Origin: Hyphococcus luteus
Lineage (GTDB): Bacteria > Pseudomonadota > Alphaproteobacteria > Caulobacterales > Parvularculaceae
Direction: 5' to 3'
Length of the DNA stretch: 64,000 nucleotides
Assembly (NCBI RefSeq): GCF_002943565.1
Contig: NZ_PJCH01000007.1
Span: forward strand, 1 to 64,000
Positions 34,107 through 42,823 of this stretch are shown one piece after another. A program made the translations under genes and the position numbers. A model generated the notes under the pieces. It was not told the DNA's origin, ran no database searches, and saw only the letters and a program-made list of their open reading frames with translations. The first letter of the stretch is position 1, and the number at the start of each line of letters is the position of its first letter.

Positions 34107-34667
34107 TCAGTGAATGAGCGCGGCGTCAGACGGCGCGCCGGAAAAGCCGTCAAGCTGGCGGTAAGCGGCGGCGGCCTGGGCGGCGAGGAAGCGCGCGGCG
34201 TCCTGACGCTGACTTTCTTTCCAGGATTCTTCAAGCTCGTGGGCGCGCAGGGCGGCCTCTTCGCGGATGAGAAAGGCGTGCGCAAGCTGGGCGACGGCGC
34301 GCTCGCGGATGGTCGGCGGACCGGAATAGAGCGCCTGTGATTCGAGTTTTTTCAGCGCCTTGATGTCTTCGGCGCGTTTCTCTGGCGGCGTCAGCGGCTC
34401 GGGGCCTGTGTCGGCAGGGCTGTTTTGGGCGGCGCGGCGCGCAGCCGCTTCCGCGTGCGGGTCGCTGGCGGGCTGTTTCGGCGTCTCGCGATCCGTCGTT
34501 CTTTTCGAATCGGTCTCGGCGGACCCTGCCGGCTTGTTTTCTCTGGGGGCCGATTCTTCAGGATTGAGCGGATCGGGGGCTTTACGGTCAGCCGCTGCAG
34601 CGCGCACGGGCGTAACCGCGCCAGCCGTGGCGCGCCCGGAACCCTGTGCTGATCCTACATAAGCCAT
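34107..34667 (-). CDS. Hypothetical protein between purC and purS
   Basis: 186 residues, no family recognised. Residues 1 to about 95 are low-complexity and disorder-like, rich in Ala, Pro, Glu and Lys (SAETDSKRTTDRETPKQPAS). About 98-175 look helical (EKRAEDIKALKKLESQALYS, QLAHAFLIREEAALRAHELE, RFLAAQAAAAYRQLDGF). No signal peptide or membrane helix. No clear ribosome site, so the start is uncertain. On the strand of the purine genes, with its own 174-bp upstream gap, so it may be transcribed separately. Confidence 0.6.
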   Translation of the reverse strand: MAYVGSAQGSGRATAGAVTPVRAAAADRKAPDPLNPEESAPRENKPAGSAETDSKRTTDRETPKQPASDPHAEAAARRAAQNSPADTGPEPLTPPEKRAEDIKALKKLESQALYSGPPTIRERAVAQLAHAFLIREEAALRAHELEESWKESQRQDAARFLAAQAAAAYRQLDGFSGAPSDAALIH

Positions 34668-34841
34668 AACGGCTTAAGGTTATCCCCAGAAAGCTTGCCG
34701 GGGCGTTCGCAAACAGGGGTGATTTTTAACGATTAGTTCAAGACTTGATTGACCACAGTTAGGTGGGGCGGGCGTCGTGGCCGCAAAGTGGCAGCCCCCG
34801 CCTTATATTTCCCTAACAGGTCCGGATTTTCCGCTGCGAAC

Positions 34842-35618
34842 TTATTTTTCGTTGTCGGAGACCAGCACCGGGCCCGACTGGCCGGAGCTTTCGTTCTCGC
34901 GCAAAATGCCGAGGCGGCGCGCCACTTCCCGATAGGCGTCGGTGACCTCGCCGAGATCCTTGCGGAAACGGTCCTTGTCCATGATGTGGCCGGTTTCCAT
35001 GTCCCACAGCCGGCATGAATCGGGGCTGATCTCGTCGGCGACGATGAGGCGCATCATGTCCCCTTCATATTGCCGGCCGAACTCGATCTTGAAATCGACG
35101 AGCTTGATGCCGGCGCCGGCGAACAGGCCCGACAGGAAATCGTTCACCCGGAGCGCTTGCGCCATCATGTCGTCGATTTCCTGGGGGTTGGCCCAGTTGA
35201 AGGCGGTGATGTGCTCTTCGGAAACGAGAGGGTCGCCAAGCTCGTCGCTCTTGAAATAGAATTCGATGACCGAGCGGGGCAGGGCCGTGCCTTCCTCGAT
35301 GCCGAGGCGCTTCGAGATGCTGCCGGCGGCGTAATTGCGCACCACCACTTCGAGCGGCACGATTTCCACATGGCGCACGAGCTGCTCGCGCATATTGAGG
35401 CGCTTGATGAAATGGGTCGGAACGCCGATGCGCTCGAGCCCGGTCATGATGAATTCGGAAATCCGGTTGTTGAGGACGCCCTTGCCTTCCAGCACCGCTT
35501 TTTTCTGGTTGTTGAAGGCGGTGGCGTCGTCCTTGAAATACTGGATGATCGTGCCGGGCTCCGGCCCTTCGAACAGGATTTTCGCCTTGCCTTCGTAGAT
35601 TTGTTTGCGGCGAGCCAT
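34842..35618 (-). CDS. purC: SAICAR synthetase PurC
   Basis: 258 residues. Ligates aspartate to CAIR in purine synthesis. Typical [60 protein letters not shown] and [20 protein letters not shown], then [20 protein letters not shown]. Start set by AAGGA. First gene of the purC-purS-purQ strand, divergent from the DUF1476 gene, an arrangement shared by many alphaproteobacteria. Confidence 0.97.
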   Translation of the reverse strand: MARRKQIYEGKAKILFEGPEPGTIIQYFKDDATAFNNQKKAVLEGKGVLNNRISEFIMTGLERIGVPTHFIKRLNMREQLVRHVEIVPLEVVVRNYAAGSISKRLGIEEGTALPRSVIEFYFKSDELGDPLVSEEHITAFNWANPQEIDDMMAQALRVNDFLSGLFAGAGIKLVDFKIEFGRQYEGDMMRLIVADEISPDSCRLWDMETGHIMDKDRFRKDLGEVTDAYREVARRLGILRENESSGQSGPVLVSDNEK

Positions 35619-35898
35619 TTTATTAATCCTTTCAGCGCCTTGCGGGCGGATAGATCGGCGCAGGGCGGGCTATTTCAAGGGCCGGGTCGCGCCATTTGCG
35701 GGCTGCGGGCCCTCCCGTTTTGGCTAGCACGGCTGGCGCGGCGGGAGAAGCGGGGGTTTACGCTCCCCCGCGGGCGATGAAAAGCCCCTTGCCGGAGACG
35801 GGCCCGACAATTTTCCGCTTTACATTGCGCCGCGCCCAAACCGGCATTAAGTACCCTTGCAAAGGCCCGTTTTCATTACGAGTTTGGAGAGGCACCCG
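35619..35898. promoter_or_regulatory. Divergent purC / DUF1476 region with GC hairpin
   Basis: 280-bp gap with no credible gene. GCGGGGG (35750-35756) and CCCCCGC (35765-35771) form a 7-bp stem with an 8-base loop. No T run follows on either strand. A purine riboswitch core was looked for and not seen. A TTGCAA element at about 35858 could be a -35 box for the DUF1476 gene. Confidence 0.35.
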
Positions 35899-36222
35899 AT
35901 GACGACCTTCGATGATCGCGAAGACAAGTTCGAGAAGAAATTCGCCCATGACGCGGAGCTTCGCTTCAAGGCTGAAGCGCGCCGGAACAAGCTCTTAGGG
36001 CTTTGGGCGGCCGACCTCATGGGCAAGACCGGGGCTGATGCCGAAAGCTACGTCAAGGAAGTCATCAAAGCCGATTTCGAAGAGGCGGGCGACGACGATG
36101 TGTTCCGGAAGATCCGGGCGGATTTCGACGCCGCCGGGGTCGATCAGTCGGACCATCAGATTCGTCGCCAGATGACCGATTTCCTCGCCGAGGCGGTCCA
36201 GCAGCTTCAAAAAGGCGAATAA
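35899..36222 (+). CDS. DUF1476 protein, F1F0-ATPase zeta-type inhibitor
   Basis: 107 residues from ATG 35899 (MTTFDDREDKFEKKFAHDAE), with GGAGAGG ahead. Conserved LRFKAEARRNKLLGLWAADL, MGKTGADAESYVKEVIKADF and DDDVFRKIRADFDAAGV match the alphaproteobacterial zeta subunit first described in Paracoccus, which blocks ATP hydrolysis by F1. Helical, cytoplasmic, no membrane segment. Confidence 0.92.
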   Translation: MTTFDDREDKFEKKFAHDAELRFKAEARRNKLLGLWAADLMGKTGADAESYVKEVIKADFEEAGDDDVFRKIRADFDAAGVDQSDHQIRRQMTDFLAEAVQQLQKGE

Positions 36223-36255
36223 GCGCCGGCGCTCATCCGCTGAGGAGGCAAGGCC

Positions 36256-36879
36256 ATGATCGAGGGAACGGCTTTTGCGTTGTTCTTAAGCGGCGCGCTT
36301 CTTCTCAACATCACGCCCGGGCCGGACATGGCGTTCACGCTGGCCTCGTCGGCGCGGGGCGGAACCCGCGCCGGGATCGCCGCCGCGCTCGGCGTCGGCG
36401 CCGGGGCGCTGGGCTGGGCGGTCGCCGCGGCGGCGGGGCTCGCCGCGCTCCTAGCGGCGTCGGATCACGCGCTGACGATCATCAAGATCGCGGGCGGGCT
36501 TTATCTTCTTTATCTTGCGGTGCGCGTCATCATGGAAAAGAAAGCGCCGCCGGAGATGAGTGGGGCGGGCGGCGGCTTGAAGGCGTTTCGCGCCGGCATG
36601 CTCACCAATCTGCTCAATCCGAAAGTCGGTCTTTTCTTTCTGGCTTTCCTGCCCGGCTTCGTTCAGCCGGAGGCGGGAAGCCCCGCCTTTCAGATCTTCG
36701 TCCTCGGCGCGATTTTCAGTTTCACCGGAACTTGCGTTCTTATCGCGGTCGCCGCCGCGGCGGGCGCCCTGCGCGCCAGGTTTGTTGAAGATCCGCGCGC
36801 GCAAAAAGGCATGAAGGCGCTGTCGGCCAGCGTCTATGGCGGGCTCGGCCTTTATCTCCTGACGGCGCCGTCGAAATAA
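36256..36879 (+). CDS. LysE/RhtB family exporter
   Basis: 207 residues, six predicted membrane helices. Family start ALFLSGALLLNITPGPDMAF, then TLASSARGGTRAGIAAALGV and AGGLYLLYLAVRVIMEKK, then FRAGMLTNLLNPKVGLFFLA and FLPGFVQPEAG. Exports amino acids or homoserine lactone-like molecules; substrate cannot be told. GAGGAGG precedes ATG. Confidence 0.94.
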   Translation: MIEGTAFALFLSGALLLNITPGPDMAFTLASSARGGTRAGIAAALGVGAGALGWAVAAAAGLAALLAASDHALTIIKIAGGLYLLYLAVRVIMEKKAPPEMSGAGGGLKAFRAGMLTNLLNPKVGLFFLAFLPGFVQPEAGSPAFQIFVLGAIFSFTGTCVLIAVAAAAGALRARFVEDPRAQKGMKALSASVYGGLGLYLLTAPSK

Positions 36880-36886
36880 ATCTGAA

Positions 36887-37258
36887 TTAACGCCGGCGCG
36901 GCGCATTCGCCCGGGCAGGCTGCAAGCGCAAAGGAAACAGCGGCATGGGCTTGCCCTTGTCGTCGTCCTCTTCCTTGCGCGGCAGGAGGAAGACCGCCGT
37001 GCCCATGGAGCCGGCGCCCCAGGTGATCATCATCACGATCATCAACATGATGACCGCCATCGGCCCGACGGAAGAGCCCGTCACCAGCGAGCCGAGCCCG
37101 CCAATGTCGAACCAGATGAGGGCGGCGACGAAAATCCAGCCGCTCACCGTGCCGATGATGAGATGCGTCAGCAAAAACCGCACAAGCCGCCAGTCGAGTC
37201 CCTTGGCGCCGCCTTCGGGCGGCGCGGAAGCAGGTTTGTCTGCGTCAGCGTATTCCAT
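36887..37258 (-). CDS. Small unknown inner-membrane protein
   Basis: 123 residues. Two membrane helices at about 27-50 (FLLTHLIIGTVSGWIFVAAL) and about 65-92 (VGPMAVIMLMIVMMITWGAG). Short Pro/Ala-rich N-terminus and basic C-terminus. Resembles small conserved alphaproteobacterial membrane proteins but I cannot name a family. No clear ribosome site. Convergent with lysE, 7 bp apart, and divergent from the SDR gene. Confidence 0.7.
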   Translation of the reverse strand: MEYADADKPASAPPEGGAKGLDWRLVRFLLTHLIIGTVSGWIFVAALIWFDIGGLGSLVTGSSVGPMAVIMLMIVMMITWGAGSMGTAVFLLPRKEEDDDKGKPMPLFPLRLQPARANAPRRR

Positions 37259-37406
37259 AAACCGAATATATGACGCCGGCGGCGAAGACGCATTGCGGCA
37301 TGACGCCGCCAGCAGGAATGCCGCTCCAGAGCTGCATTTGCCGCCTGCGGTTTCTCCTGCGCTGGGCTAGGGTGTCCCAAAAGTGGGAAATCAGAGGAGA
37401 CGGCTT

Positions 37407-38180
37407 ATGGGACGCGTCAGCGGCAAAAAGGTTGTGATTACCGGCGGGGCGCAAGGGCTGGGCGCCTGTTTCGCGCGCATGCTGACCGACGAAGGGGCGA
37501 AAGTCTTTCTGACCGATATCAACGGCGATGGCGCGGAAGCGACCGCCGCCGCTATCAATGAGAAACATGCCGGCGCGGCGTCGTCCATCGAACATGACGT
37601 AACGAACCGTGACGACTGGACGGCGGCGCTCGAAGCTGCGTCCGAAGCGATGGGCGGGATCGACACGCTCATCAACAACGCCGGCGTCGGAACCTTCGGC
37701 AGCATCGAGACCGAGACGGAGGAGAACTGGCGGCGCACCCAGGCGATCGACGTCGATTCCATTTTCACCGGAACCCAATTGGCGATGCCTTACCTTAAGC
37801 GCTCGCAGCCGGGGTCGATCATCAATATCTCATCGGTCGCCGGCCTGATCGCCGACGGCAATATGATCGCTTACAACACGGCGAAAGCGGCGGTCTGGAT
37901 GATGACCAAATCCATTGCGCTCCACTGCGCGCGGTCGGGCTACGACATCCGCTGCAACTCCGTGCATCCCGTCTTCACCCGCACGCCGATCATCGATCCG
38001 CTGATCGAACTGGGCGGCGGCGGGGACGAAGGCGAAAAACGCCTCGTCCAGCAGATCCCGTGGCGCCGCCTCGCCGAACCGGAAGACGTGGGCTACTGTA
38101 TCCTTTATCTCGCCGCCGACGAGTCGCGTTACATCACCGCCTCCGAATTCAAGATCGACGGCGGCATTACGGCGCAGTAG
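37407..38180 (+). CDS. Short-chain dehydrogenase/reductase
   Basis: 257 residues from ATG 37407 (MGRVSGKKVVITGGAQGLGA), with AGAGGAGA ahead. Rossmann motif TGGAQGLG, NNAG at about 88-91, active-site Ser in NISSVAGLIAD and YNTAKAAVW (YxxxK), C-terminal YITASEFKIDGGITAQ. Residues after the first beta-alpha-beta (FLTDIN) suggest NAD(H) preference. Related to cyclic alcohol and hydroxysteroid dehydrogenases; substrate not clear. Confidence 0.93.
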   Translation: MGRVSGKKVVITGGAQGLGACFARMLTDEGAKVFLTDINGDGAEATAAAINEKHAGAASSIEHDVTNRDDWTAALEAASEAMGGIDTLINNAGVGTFGSIETETEENWRRTQAIDVDSIFTGTQLAMPYLKRSQPGSIINISSVAGLIADGNMIAYNTAKAAVWMMTKSIALHCARSGYDIRCNSVHPVFTRTPIIDPLIELGGGGDEGEKRLVQQIPWRRLAEPEDVGYCILYLAADESRYITASEFKIDGGITAQ

Positions 38181-38200
38181 GGCCCGCGCCGCGAGGCCTG

Positions 38201-38794
38201 TCAGTGAGGCCGATAGGCGCCGACGACCTGTTTCAGTTTGGCCTTGATCTGGGCGGCGCGCATCGAGGCGACGATGCGGCCCGGCACCCAGAGAAGGCCG
38301 AAGACGACCGCGCCGGAAACCCCGCCGCCGAGAACGCCGAAGAAAAGCTTTTCGCCGAAACCGCCCTCGCTCATCATGATCATGAGCAAGACGAGCGCGG
38401 CGACGACGCCCGCGCCGCCGAAGACCACAAGATCGGGAAAGGCGTATTTGGCGAGGCCGGACCCGTCTTCATAAGCCTCGCCGGTGTTTTCGTTGGTGAC
38501 GTCGAACCACAGGTTCTTGTCGGCGCCGCGGACCACAAGCTTGTGTCCCTCGCGGCAGGGGATGACGAAATCGACGAGATTGACAGCGTACTGCCCGCCA
38601 TCGTCGTCTTTCAGATAGATGGTTTGGTAACGCGTGGTTTTCGAAGAAATGCGGCCCGCAAAGGGGCCCTGGTTGGAAGGAATTTCGCCGCGCACTTCCG
38701 TCTCGGCGCGCGTGGTCTCGCTCTCGACCTCACCGGTTACCTCAAAAAGGCTGTATTTCTTAAATATTGCAATGCCGTCGCCAATCTTCTTCAT
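38201..38794 (-). CDS. Unknown protein with C-terminal membrane helices
   Basis: 197 residues. Residues 1 to about 110 are a soluble beta-rich domain (FEVTGEVESETTRAETEVRG, IYLKDDDGGQYAVNLVDFVI, CREGHKLVVRGADKNLWFDV). Two membrane helices at about 122-142 and 149-172 (VVFGGAGVVAALVLLMIMMS, VLGGGVSGAVVFGLLWVPGR), then a basic tail. No family recognised. CGGAG precedes ATG, supporting the start. Confidence 0.78.
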   Translation of the reverse strand: MKKIGDGIAIFKKYSLFEVTGEVESETTRAETEVRGEIPSNQGPFAGRISSKTTRYQTIYLKDDDGGQYAVNLVDFVIPCREGHKLVVRGADKNLWFDVTNENTGEAYEDGSGLAKYAFPDLVVFGGAGVVAALVLLMIMMSEGGFGEKLFFGVLGGGVSGAVVFGLLWVPGRIVASMRAAQIKAKLKQVVGAYRPH

Positions 38795-38856
38795 CGGTTT
38801 TCTCCGAATGGGGTCTAATTCTCATGGATTGTTGCTGAAGCCGTTTCGCGCCTGCC

Positions 38857-39237
38857 TTACCGGCACAGCACCTGCAGCCGGTCGGCTTCGCACCGGACCT
38901 CGTTCTGGAATTTGAGACCCGCATCGGCGCAGGTCTTGTACATCAACTGAACGACGGTCCCGACATTGCTGGTGTCGCTCAAGGATTCTTCGGCCAGTTC
39001 GAGCTTGGCTTCACAGCTCTGGTCGGCGGCGTTCGGGTTTTCGCCGGCGTCGATCGCCTCCATTTTGATCTGGGCGAGATACATCTGTTCCGGGCCCCAG
39101 GCGTCGAGCCATCTGTCTTCGCTCGATGAGGATGGTCTGGATGAATCGGATGACTTCTCGCCCCCGCAGCCGGACAGGCCTGCGGCGGCGAACGCCGCGA
39201 TGAGGTACGGCAAAATCCGGCGAGGGGGATGCTGCAT
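38857..39237 (-). CDS. Small lipoprotein of unknown function
   Basis: 126 residues. Signal peptide with lipobox LSGC at about 21-24 (LIAAFAAAGLSGCGGEKSSD). Ser-rich linker, then a compact domain with four cysteines (QSCEAKLELAEESLSDTSNV, MYKTCADAGLKFQNEVRCEA, LQVLCR), perhaps two disulfides. AAAGGAG precedes ATG. No family recognised. Confidence 0.82.
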   Translation of the reverse strand: MQHPPRRILPYLIAAFAAAGLSGCGGEKSSDSSRPSSSSEDRWLDAWGPEQMYLAQIKMEAIDAGENPNAADQSCEAKLELAEESLSDTSNVGTVVQLMYKTCADAGLKFQNEVRCEADRLQVLCR

Positions 39238-39381
39238 TTTCTATCTCCTTTGATATCCGGGCCGCCCTTAAAGGGGCCGGCCGCTTTTCTCCGGCGGCGT
39301 CCCTTGAGCGGGCGCGCCAGAGCTAGGGATATGAAAATGCGGAGAAAAAAGCGTCGAGCGAAATCGGCGGAAATAGACACT

Positions 39382-39398
39382 TAGCGCTATTAACGCTA
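39382..39398. promoter_or_regulatory. Short dyad in the divergent gap before the HTH-TPR gene
   Basis: TAGCG and CGCTA arms around an AT-rich 7-base spacer (39382-39398). It lies in the 246-bp gap between the divergent lipoprotein and HTH-TPR genes. It could be an operator for the HTH protein, but the arms are short and chance is not excluded. Confidence 0.3.
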
Positions 39399-39483
39399 GT
39401 TTTCCGGCGCGCTGGCGGCCTGGTCTTTGCGAAAGTGCGGGGGCGAAAAGTCCGGGGGCGAGAAGAGGGGTTTCGGACGAGCG

Positions 39484-41490
39484 ATGGCCGAATCGGAAGA
39501 TCAGCTTCCCCGGACCAAGCGAAGGGGCGTGCGCGCCTCGCGCATCAAGCTTGAGCAGGCGCTCGGAGCAAGCGATCTCGAGCGCAAGACCCAGGCCGCG
39601 CTCGCCGAACGAATCGCCGATCTTGAAGAGCTGGACGCGGCGCCGAAGGATCTCGTCAGCAAGGTCTTCCGCGAGCTTCCCGTCGACCCCCAGACGTTGG
39701 AGCGCGTCGCCCGCGGCCTCGGCGTCGAGGCGCAGACGCTCTATCTTGAAGAGCCGGACGCATCTGCGGACCGCTCCGAGGCGCCGGCGGCGGCGAACGA
39801 GGGCTGGGCGGCCGCCGGATCGGAAACCGCAGCGCGGCTTTCGCGCATCGAACGGCTTCAGACGCTGGCGATTTTTTCGCTGGTCTTTGCATTTCTCCTC
39901 CTGGGCGCGTCGCTGGCGGTCCGGCCTTCAGGGCCGTTATGCGGCTTGCGCGAAGCGGTGGCGCGCCCGGCGGTGGAAGAGGGAACCTTGGGGATCGTCG
40001 TCGCCCGCTTCGCCGGCGATCCCGAAAACCGCGCCCAGCAATATCTCGCCGCAAGCCTCGCCAATGACCGCAATCTCGCGCCTTATACGTCGGTGATTGC
40101 GACCTGCGCGCGCCCGCGCTGGACCGGCCCCGGCGACCTCCGGCGCAAGCTCGCCGAGATTCGCGAGAAGGGACGAAAGAAACTCGGCCGCGCGGGCGGG
40201 CATGTGATGCTCTGGGGCGAGCTTGACGGCGATGACATCATCGTGCGTTTCATCACCACCCGCCGCGACGTCTCGCCCCAAGCGCTGGAGGTGTCGGGAC
40301 GTCCTTTGAAAGTCGAAGAAGACAATATCGAACTGCGCGTGCCCATCGGACTGCCCAGCGAGGCGCTCGCCGATGTGAAGCGCTTCGCGCTTGAGCTCGT
40401 TGCGCCCGGCGACGCGGCGCTCGCGGATTTACGCGACGCGGCGATGCAGTCTTACAAATCCTCCGCCGACTGGCTGCGCGCGGCGGTCGTCAGTCAGCGC
40501 AATCTTGCGCGCTCGGTCAATCCTGAAATCGATCCGCAGCGCTGGGCCGCGATCAACATGCAGCTTTGTTACGATTTGCGCCTGCTCGGCGATTACGACG
40601 CCAAGGCGGACCATTATCGCGATGCGCTCGAAGCATGCGAGGCAGGGCTCGCCGTGCGCCCGAGAGCGCGTTTCCCGAGAGACTGGGCGGCGCTGCAGGT
40701 CAACAAGGCGTCGTCTCACATTCGCCTTCATTATTACGCCGAGACCCGCGACGCGGCGCTGGGCGAATTGCGTGCGGCTGAAAAAGGGCTCCTTTTGGTA
40801 TTGGAGGATGGTCCGCCGGCGCCGCAGCAACAGCTCACCGCGCGTCGCAATCTCGGCGTCGTTTATCTGCGCTTGGGCGAACTGAGCGAAGGCGATGCGT
40901 CCTCGGATTATTTCGACAAGGGGCTTTCCGATCTTAAAGGCGCGCTCGATGCGCTCGATCCCGACCGCCGGCCGCTCGACTGGGCGATCACCCAGCAGAA
41001 TATCTGCCTGGCGCTTTACCAGCATGGCGCCCGCCTCGGCGGAGAAGCGGCGGCGCAGGTTCGTGAAGCAAAGAAAAGATGCGCTGACGCCGTAGCGCGC
41101 CTTTCTCCTGACAATACGGCGATCGACTGGGCCATGACCCAGAACAATCTCGCCGCGGCGACGGCGATCCTCGCGCAGATGGAGGGCGACGCCGATGGGC
41201 TTTCCGGCGCCGTAGCCGATTTCATCGCGGCGCAGCGCGTTTACCGGCGCGAGACCCTGCCGGAGAACTGGGCGGAGGTGGAGCTCAATCTCGGCGAACT
41301 TCAGTGCAATCTGGGGGTCCTGAAAAACGATCCGGGCGCCTTCGACGTCTCGCTCGCGCATCTTGATTCGGCGCTTGAAGTGTTCATCGACAAGGGCAAT
41401 GCGCGCTATCGCCGCTATGCGGAAAATCTCGCCTCGTCCGTAAGAGCCTGCCAGGCAAACGGGATGGAGCAATGCACATGCGGCGGTTAA
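39484..41490 (+). CDS. Membrane-anchored HTH-like protein with TPR-type C-terminal domain
   Basis: 668 residues from ATG 39484 (MAESEDQLPRTKRRGVRASR). Residues about 30-85 resemble an XRE-type HTH (TQAALAERIADLEELDAAPK, PVDPQTLERVARGLGVEAQT). One membrane helix at about 127-147 (LQTLAIFSLVFAFLLLGASL). The remaining 500 residues are periplasmic: an alpha/beta part (GTLGIVVARFAGDPENRAQQ, GHVMLWGELDGDDIIVRFIT), then helical repeats of TPR type (WAALQVNKASSHIRLHYYAE, TQQNICLALYQHGAR, AEVELNLGELQCNLGVLKND). Two similar repeats carry DWAIT-QQN and DWAMT-QNN. It looks like a transmembrane regulator; no named family. Start is uncertain since an upstream TTG also exists. Confidence 0.75.
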   Translation: MAESEDQLPRTKRRGVRASRIKLEQALGASDLERKTQAALAERIADLEELDAAPKDLVSKVFRELPVDPQTLERVARGLGVEAQTLYLEEPDASADRSEAPAAANEGWAAAGSETAARLSRIERLQTLAIFSLVFAFLLLGASLAVRPSGPLCGLREAVARPAVEEGTLGIVVARFAGDPENRAQQYLAASLANDRNLAPYTSVIATCARPRWTGPGDLRRKLAEIREKGRKKLGRAGGHVMLWGELDGDDIIVRFITTRRDVSPQALEVSGRPLKVEEDNIELRVPIGLPSEALADVKRFALELVAPGDAALADLRDAAMQSYKSSADWLRAAVVSQRNLARSVNPEIDPQRWAAINMQLCYDLRLLGDYDAKADHYRDALEACEAGLAVRPRARFPRDWAALQVNKASSHIRLHYYAETRDAALGELRAAEKGLLLVLEDGPPAPQQQLTARRNLGVVYLRLGELSEGDASSDYFDKGLSDLKGALDALDPDRRPLDWAITQQNICLALYQHGARLGGEAAAQVREAKKRCADAVARLSPDNTAIDWAMTQNNLAAATAILAQMEGDADGLSGAVADFIAAQRVYRRETLPENWAEVELNLGELQCNLGVLKNDPGAFDVSLAHLDSALEVFIDKGNARYRRYAENLASSVRACQANGMEQCTCGG

Positions 41491-41633
41491 CTTTTGGCTG
41501 ATCCCTTCCGCCTAGGAGTCTCGCGGATTGCGGGGGGCGGGCGAACCCCCTAAACTGACAGGAAAATTCCGGCGCGCGGCGGGAAAAGCCCGATTTTGCC
41601 TGAAAGCCGCCTCACATCCAAAAAGGAGACGCC

Positions 41634-42197
41634 ATGTCCGGCATTCTCATATTTCTCGGCCTTATCGTCGTTGTCGTTGTTTTCGTCATCACGATCTACA
41701 ACCGCATCGTCGCGCTTTCTCAGCGCACGGAGCAGGCCTTCGCCGACGTGGACGTGCAGTTAAAGCAGCGCCATGACCTGATCCCGAATCTCGTGGAGAC
41801 GGTGAAGGGCTACGCCACGCATGAAAAGGAAACCCTGAACGCTGTCATCGAAGCGCGCAACAATGCGCAGGCCGCGCATGGTCCGGCGGAACAGGGCGCC
41901 GCGGAAGGCGTCCTCGGCGCCGCGCTCGGACGGCTTTTCGCCCTCGCCGAAGCTTATCCCGATCTCAAGGCCAATACGAACTTCCTGGAGCTTCAAAGCG
42001 AGCTTTCCGATGTTGAAAACAAGATCGCCGCGGCGCGGCGCTTCTTCAACAATGCGGTGCAGGAGTTCAACACGGCGATCCAGCAGATCCCCGGCAATTT
42101 CGTGGCGCCGCTCGGCGGTTTCACCAAGAAAGAATTCTTTGAAATTCCAGAAGCCAGCCGAGCGCAAGTTGAAGCGGCGCCGGAAGTGAAGTTCTAA
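41634..42197 (+). CDS. lemA: LemA family protein
   Basis: 187 residues. N-terminal membrane helix (ILIFLGLIVVVVVFVITIYN), then the LemA helical domain: RTEQAFADVDVQLKQRHDLI, PNLVETVKGYATHEKETLNA, SELSDVENKIAAARRFFNNA and VQEFNTAIQQIPGNFVAPLG. AAAGGAGA precedes ATG. LemA genes often pair with an M48 protease; here the protease lies 1.7 kb downstream on the same strand, with three genes in between. Confidence 0.96.
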   Translation: MSGILIFLGLIVVVVVFVITIYNRIVALSQRTEQAFADVDVQLKQRHDLIPNLVETVKGYATHEKETLNAVIEARNNAQAAHGPAEQGAAEGVLGAALGRLFALAEAYPDLKANTNFLELQSELSDVENKIAAARRFFNNAVQEFNTAIQQIPGNFVAPLGGFTKKEFFEIPEASRAQVEAAPEVKF

Positions 42198-42199
42198 TC

Positions 42200-42823
42200 A
42201 TGTCGCCGGAGCGGCCCGCGCTGCGCGCCGCCGGGATGGACGATGCGGGCGCGGCGGCGGACATACTCGCCGCGGCTTTCGCCGCCGACCCGGTGATGAG
42301 CTGGACATTCGGCGGGAACAGCGCTTTTCGCACGATTTTTCATGAACTCGCCCGCGGGGTCTATTTGAAACACGGCTTCGGGCATATCGCAGACGGCGGC
42401 GTTGGAGGCGGAAGGGCCGCGACGCTCTGGCTTCCCGCCGGTGCAGCCTTGAGCCTGCCGCCGCTCAATGAACTGAGGATCGCCCTTGCGTCGGTCCGGC
42501 ATGGCGGCTTCGGCGCCGTCGCCCGCGCGTTGAAAATTGCAGGGGTCCTTGAGAAACATCACCCGCAAGAGCCGCATTATTATCTCTTCGCCGTCGGCGT
42601 GACGCCGGGCGCGCAAGGGCAAGGGCTTGGCGGCGCGCTGTTGCGCGAAGGGTTGAAGCGCGCGGACGAGGAGGGGGCGATCGCCTATCTCGAAAACTCC
42701 AACCCGAAAAATACGCCGCTTTACGAACGGCTCGGGTTTAGGGTCACGGCGCCTTTGCCCCTGCCAGCGGGCGCGCCGCCGCTGCTTTCCATGCGCCGCG
42801 CGCCGCAAGGAGCTTCGTCATGA
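42200..42823 (+). CDS. GNAT N-acetyltransferase
   Basis: 207 residues. N-terminal ALRAAGMDDAGAAADILAAA, acetyl-CoA loop VGVTPGAQGQGLGGALLREG and YLENSNPKNTPLYERLGFRV are typical GNAT elements. Related to the group that acts on small amines or antibiotics, but the target is unknown. It begins 2 bp after lemA and its stop overlaps the racemase start by 4 bp (ATGA). Confidence 0.9.
   Translation: MSPERPALRAAGMDDAGAAADILAAAFAADPVMSWTFGGNSAFRTIFHELARGVYLKHGFGHIADGGVGGGRAATLWLPAGAALSLPPLNELRIALASVRHGGFGAVARALKIAGVLEKHHPQEPHYYLFAVGVTPGAQGQGLGGALLREGLKRADEEGAIAYLENSNPKNTPLYERLGFRVTAPLPLPAGAPPLLSMRRAPQGASS

Noticed and set aside
35619-35898. Possible purine riboswitch ahead of purC
   Set aside because: Only a simple GC hairpin is present; no three-way junction or conserved core bases could be recognised.
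35758-35949. 63-codon minus-strand frame in the purC/DUF1476 gap
   Set aside because: Overlaps the start of the DUF1476 gene antisense, no ribosome site or features.
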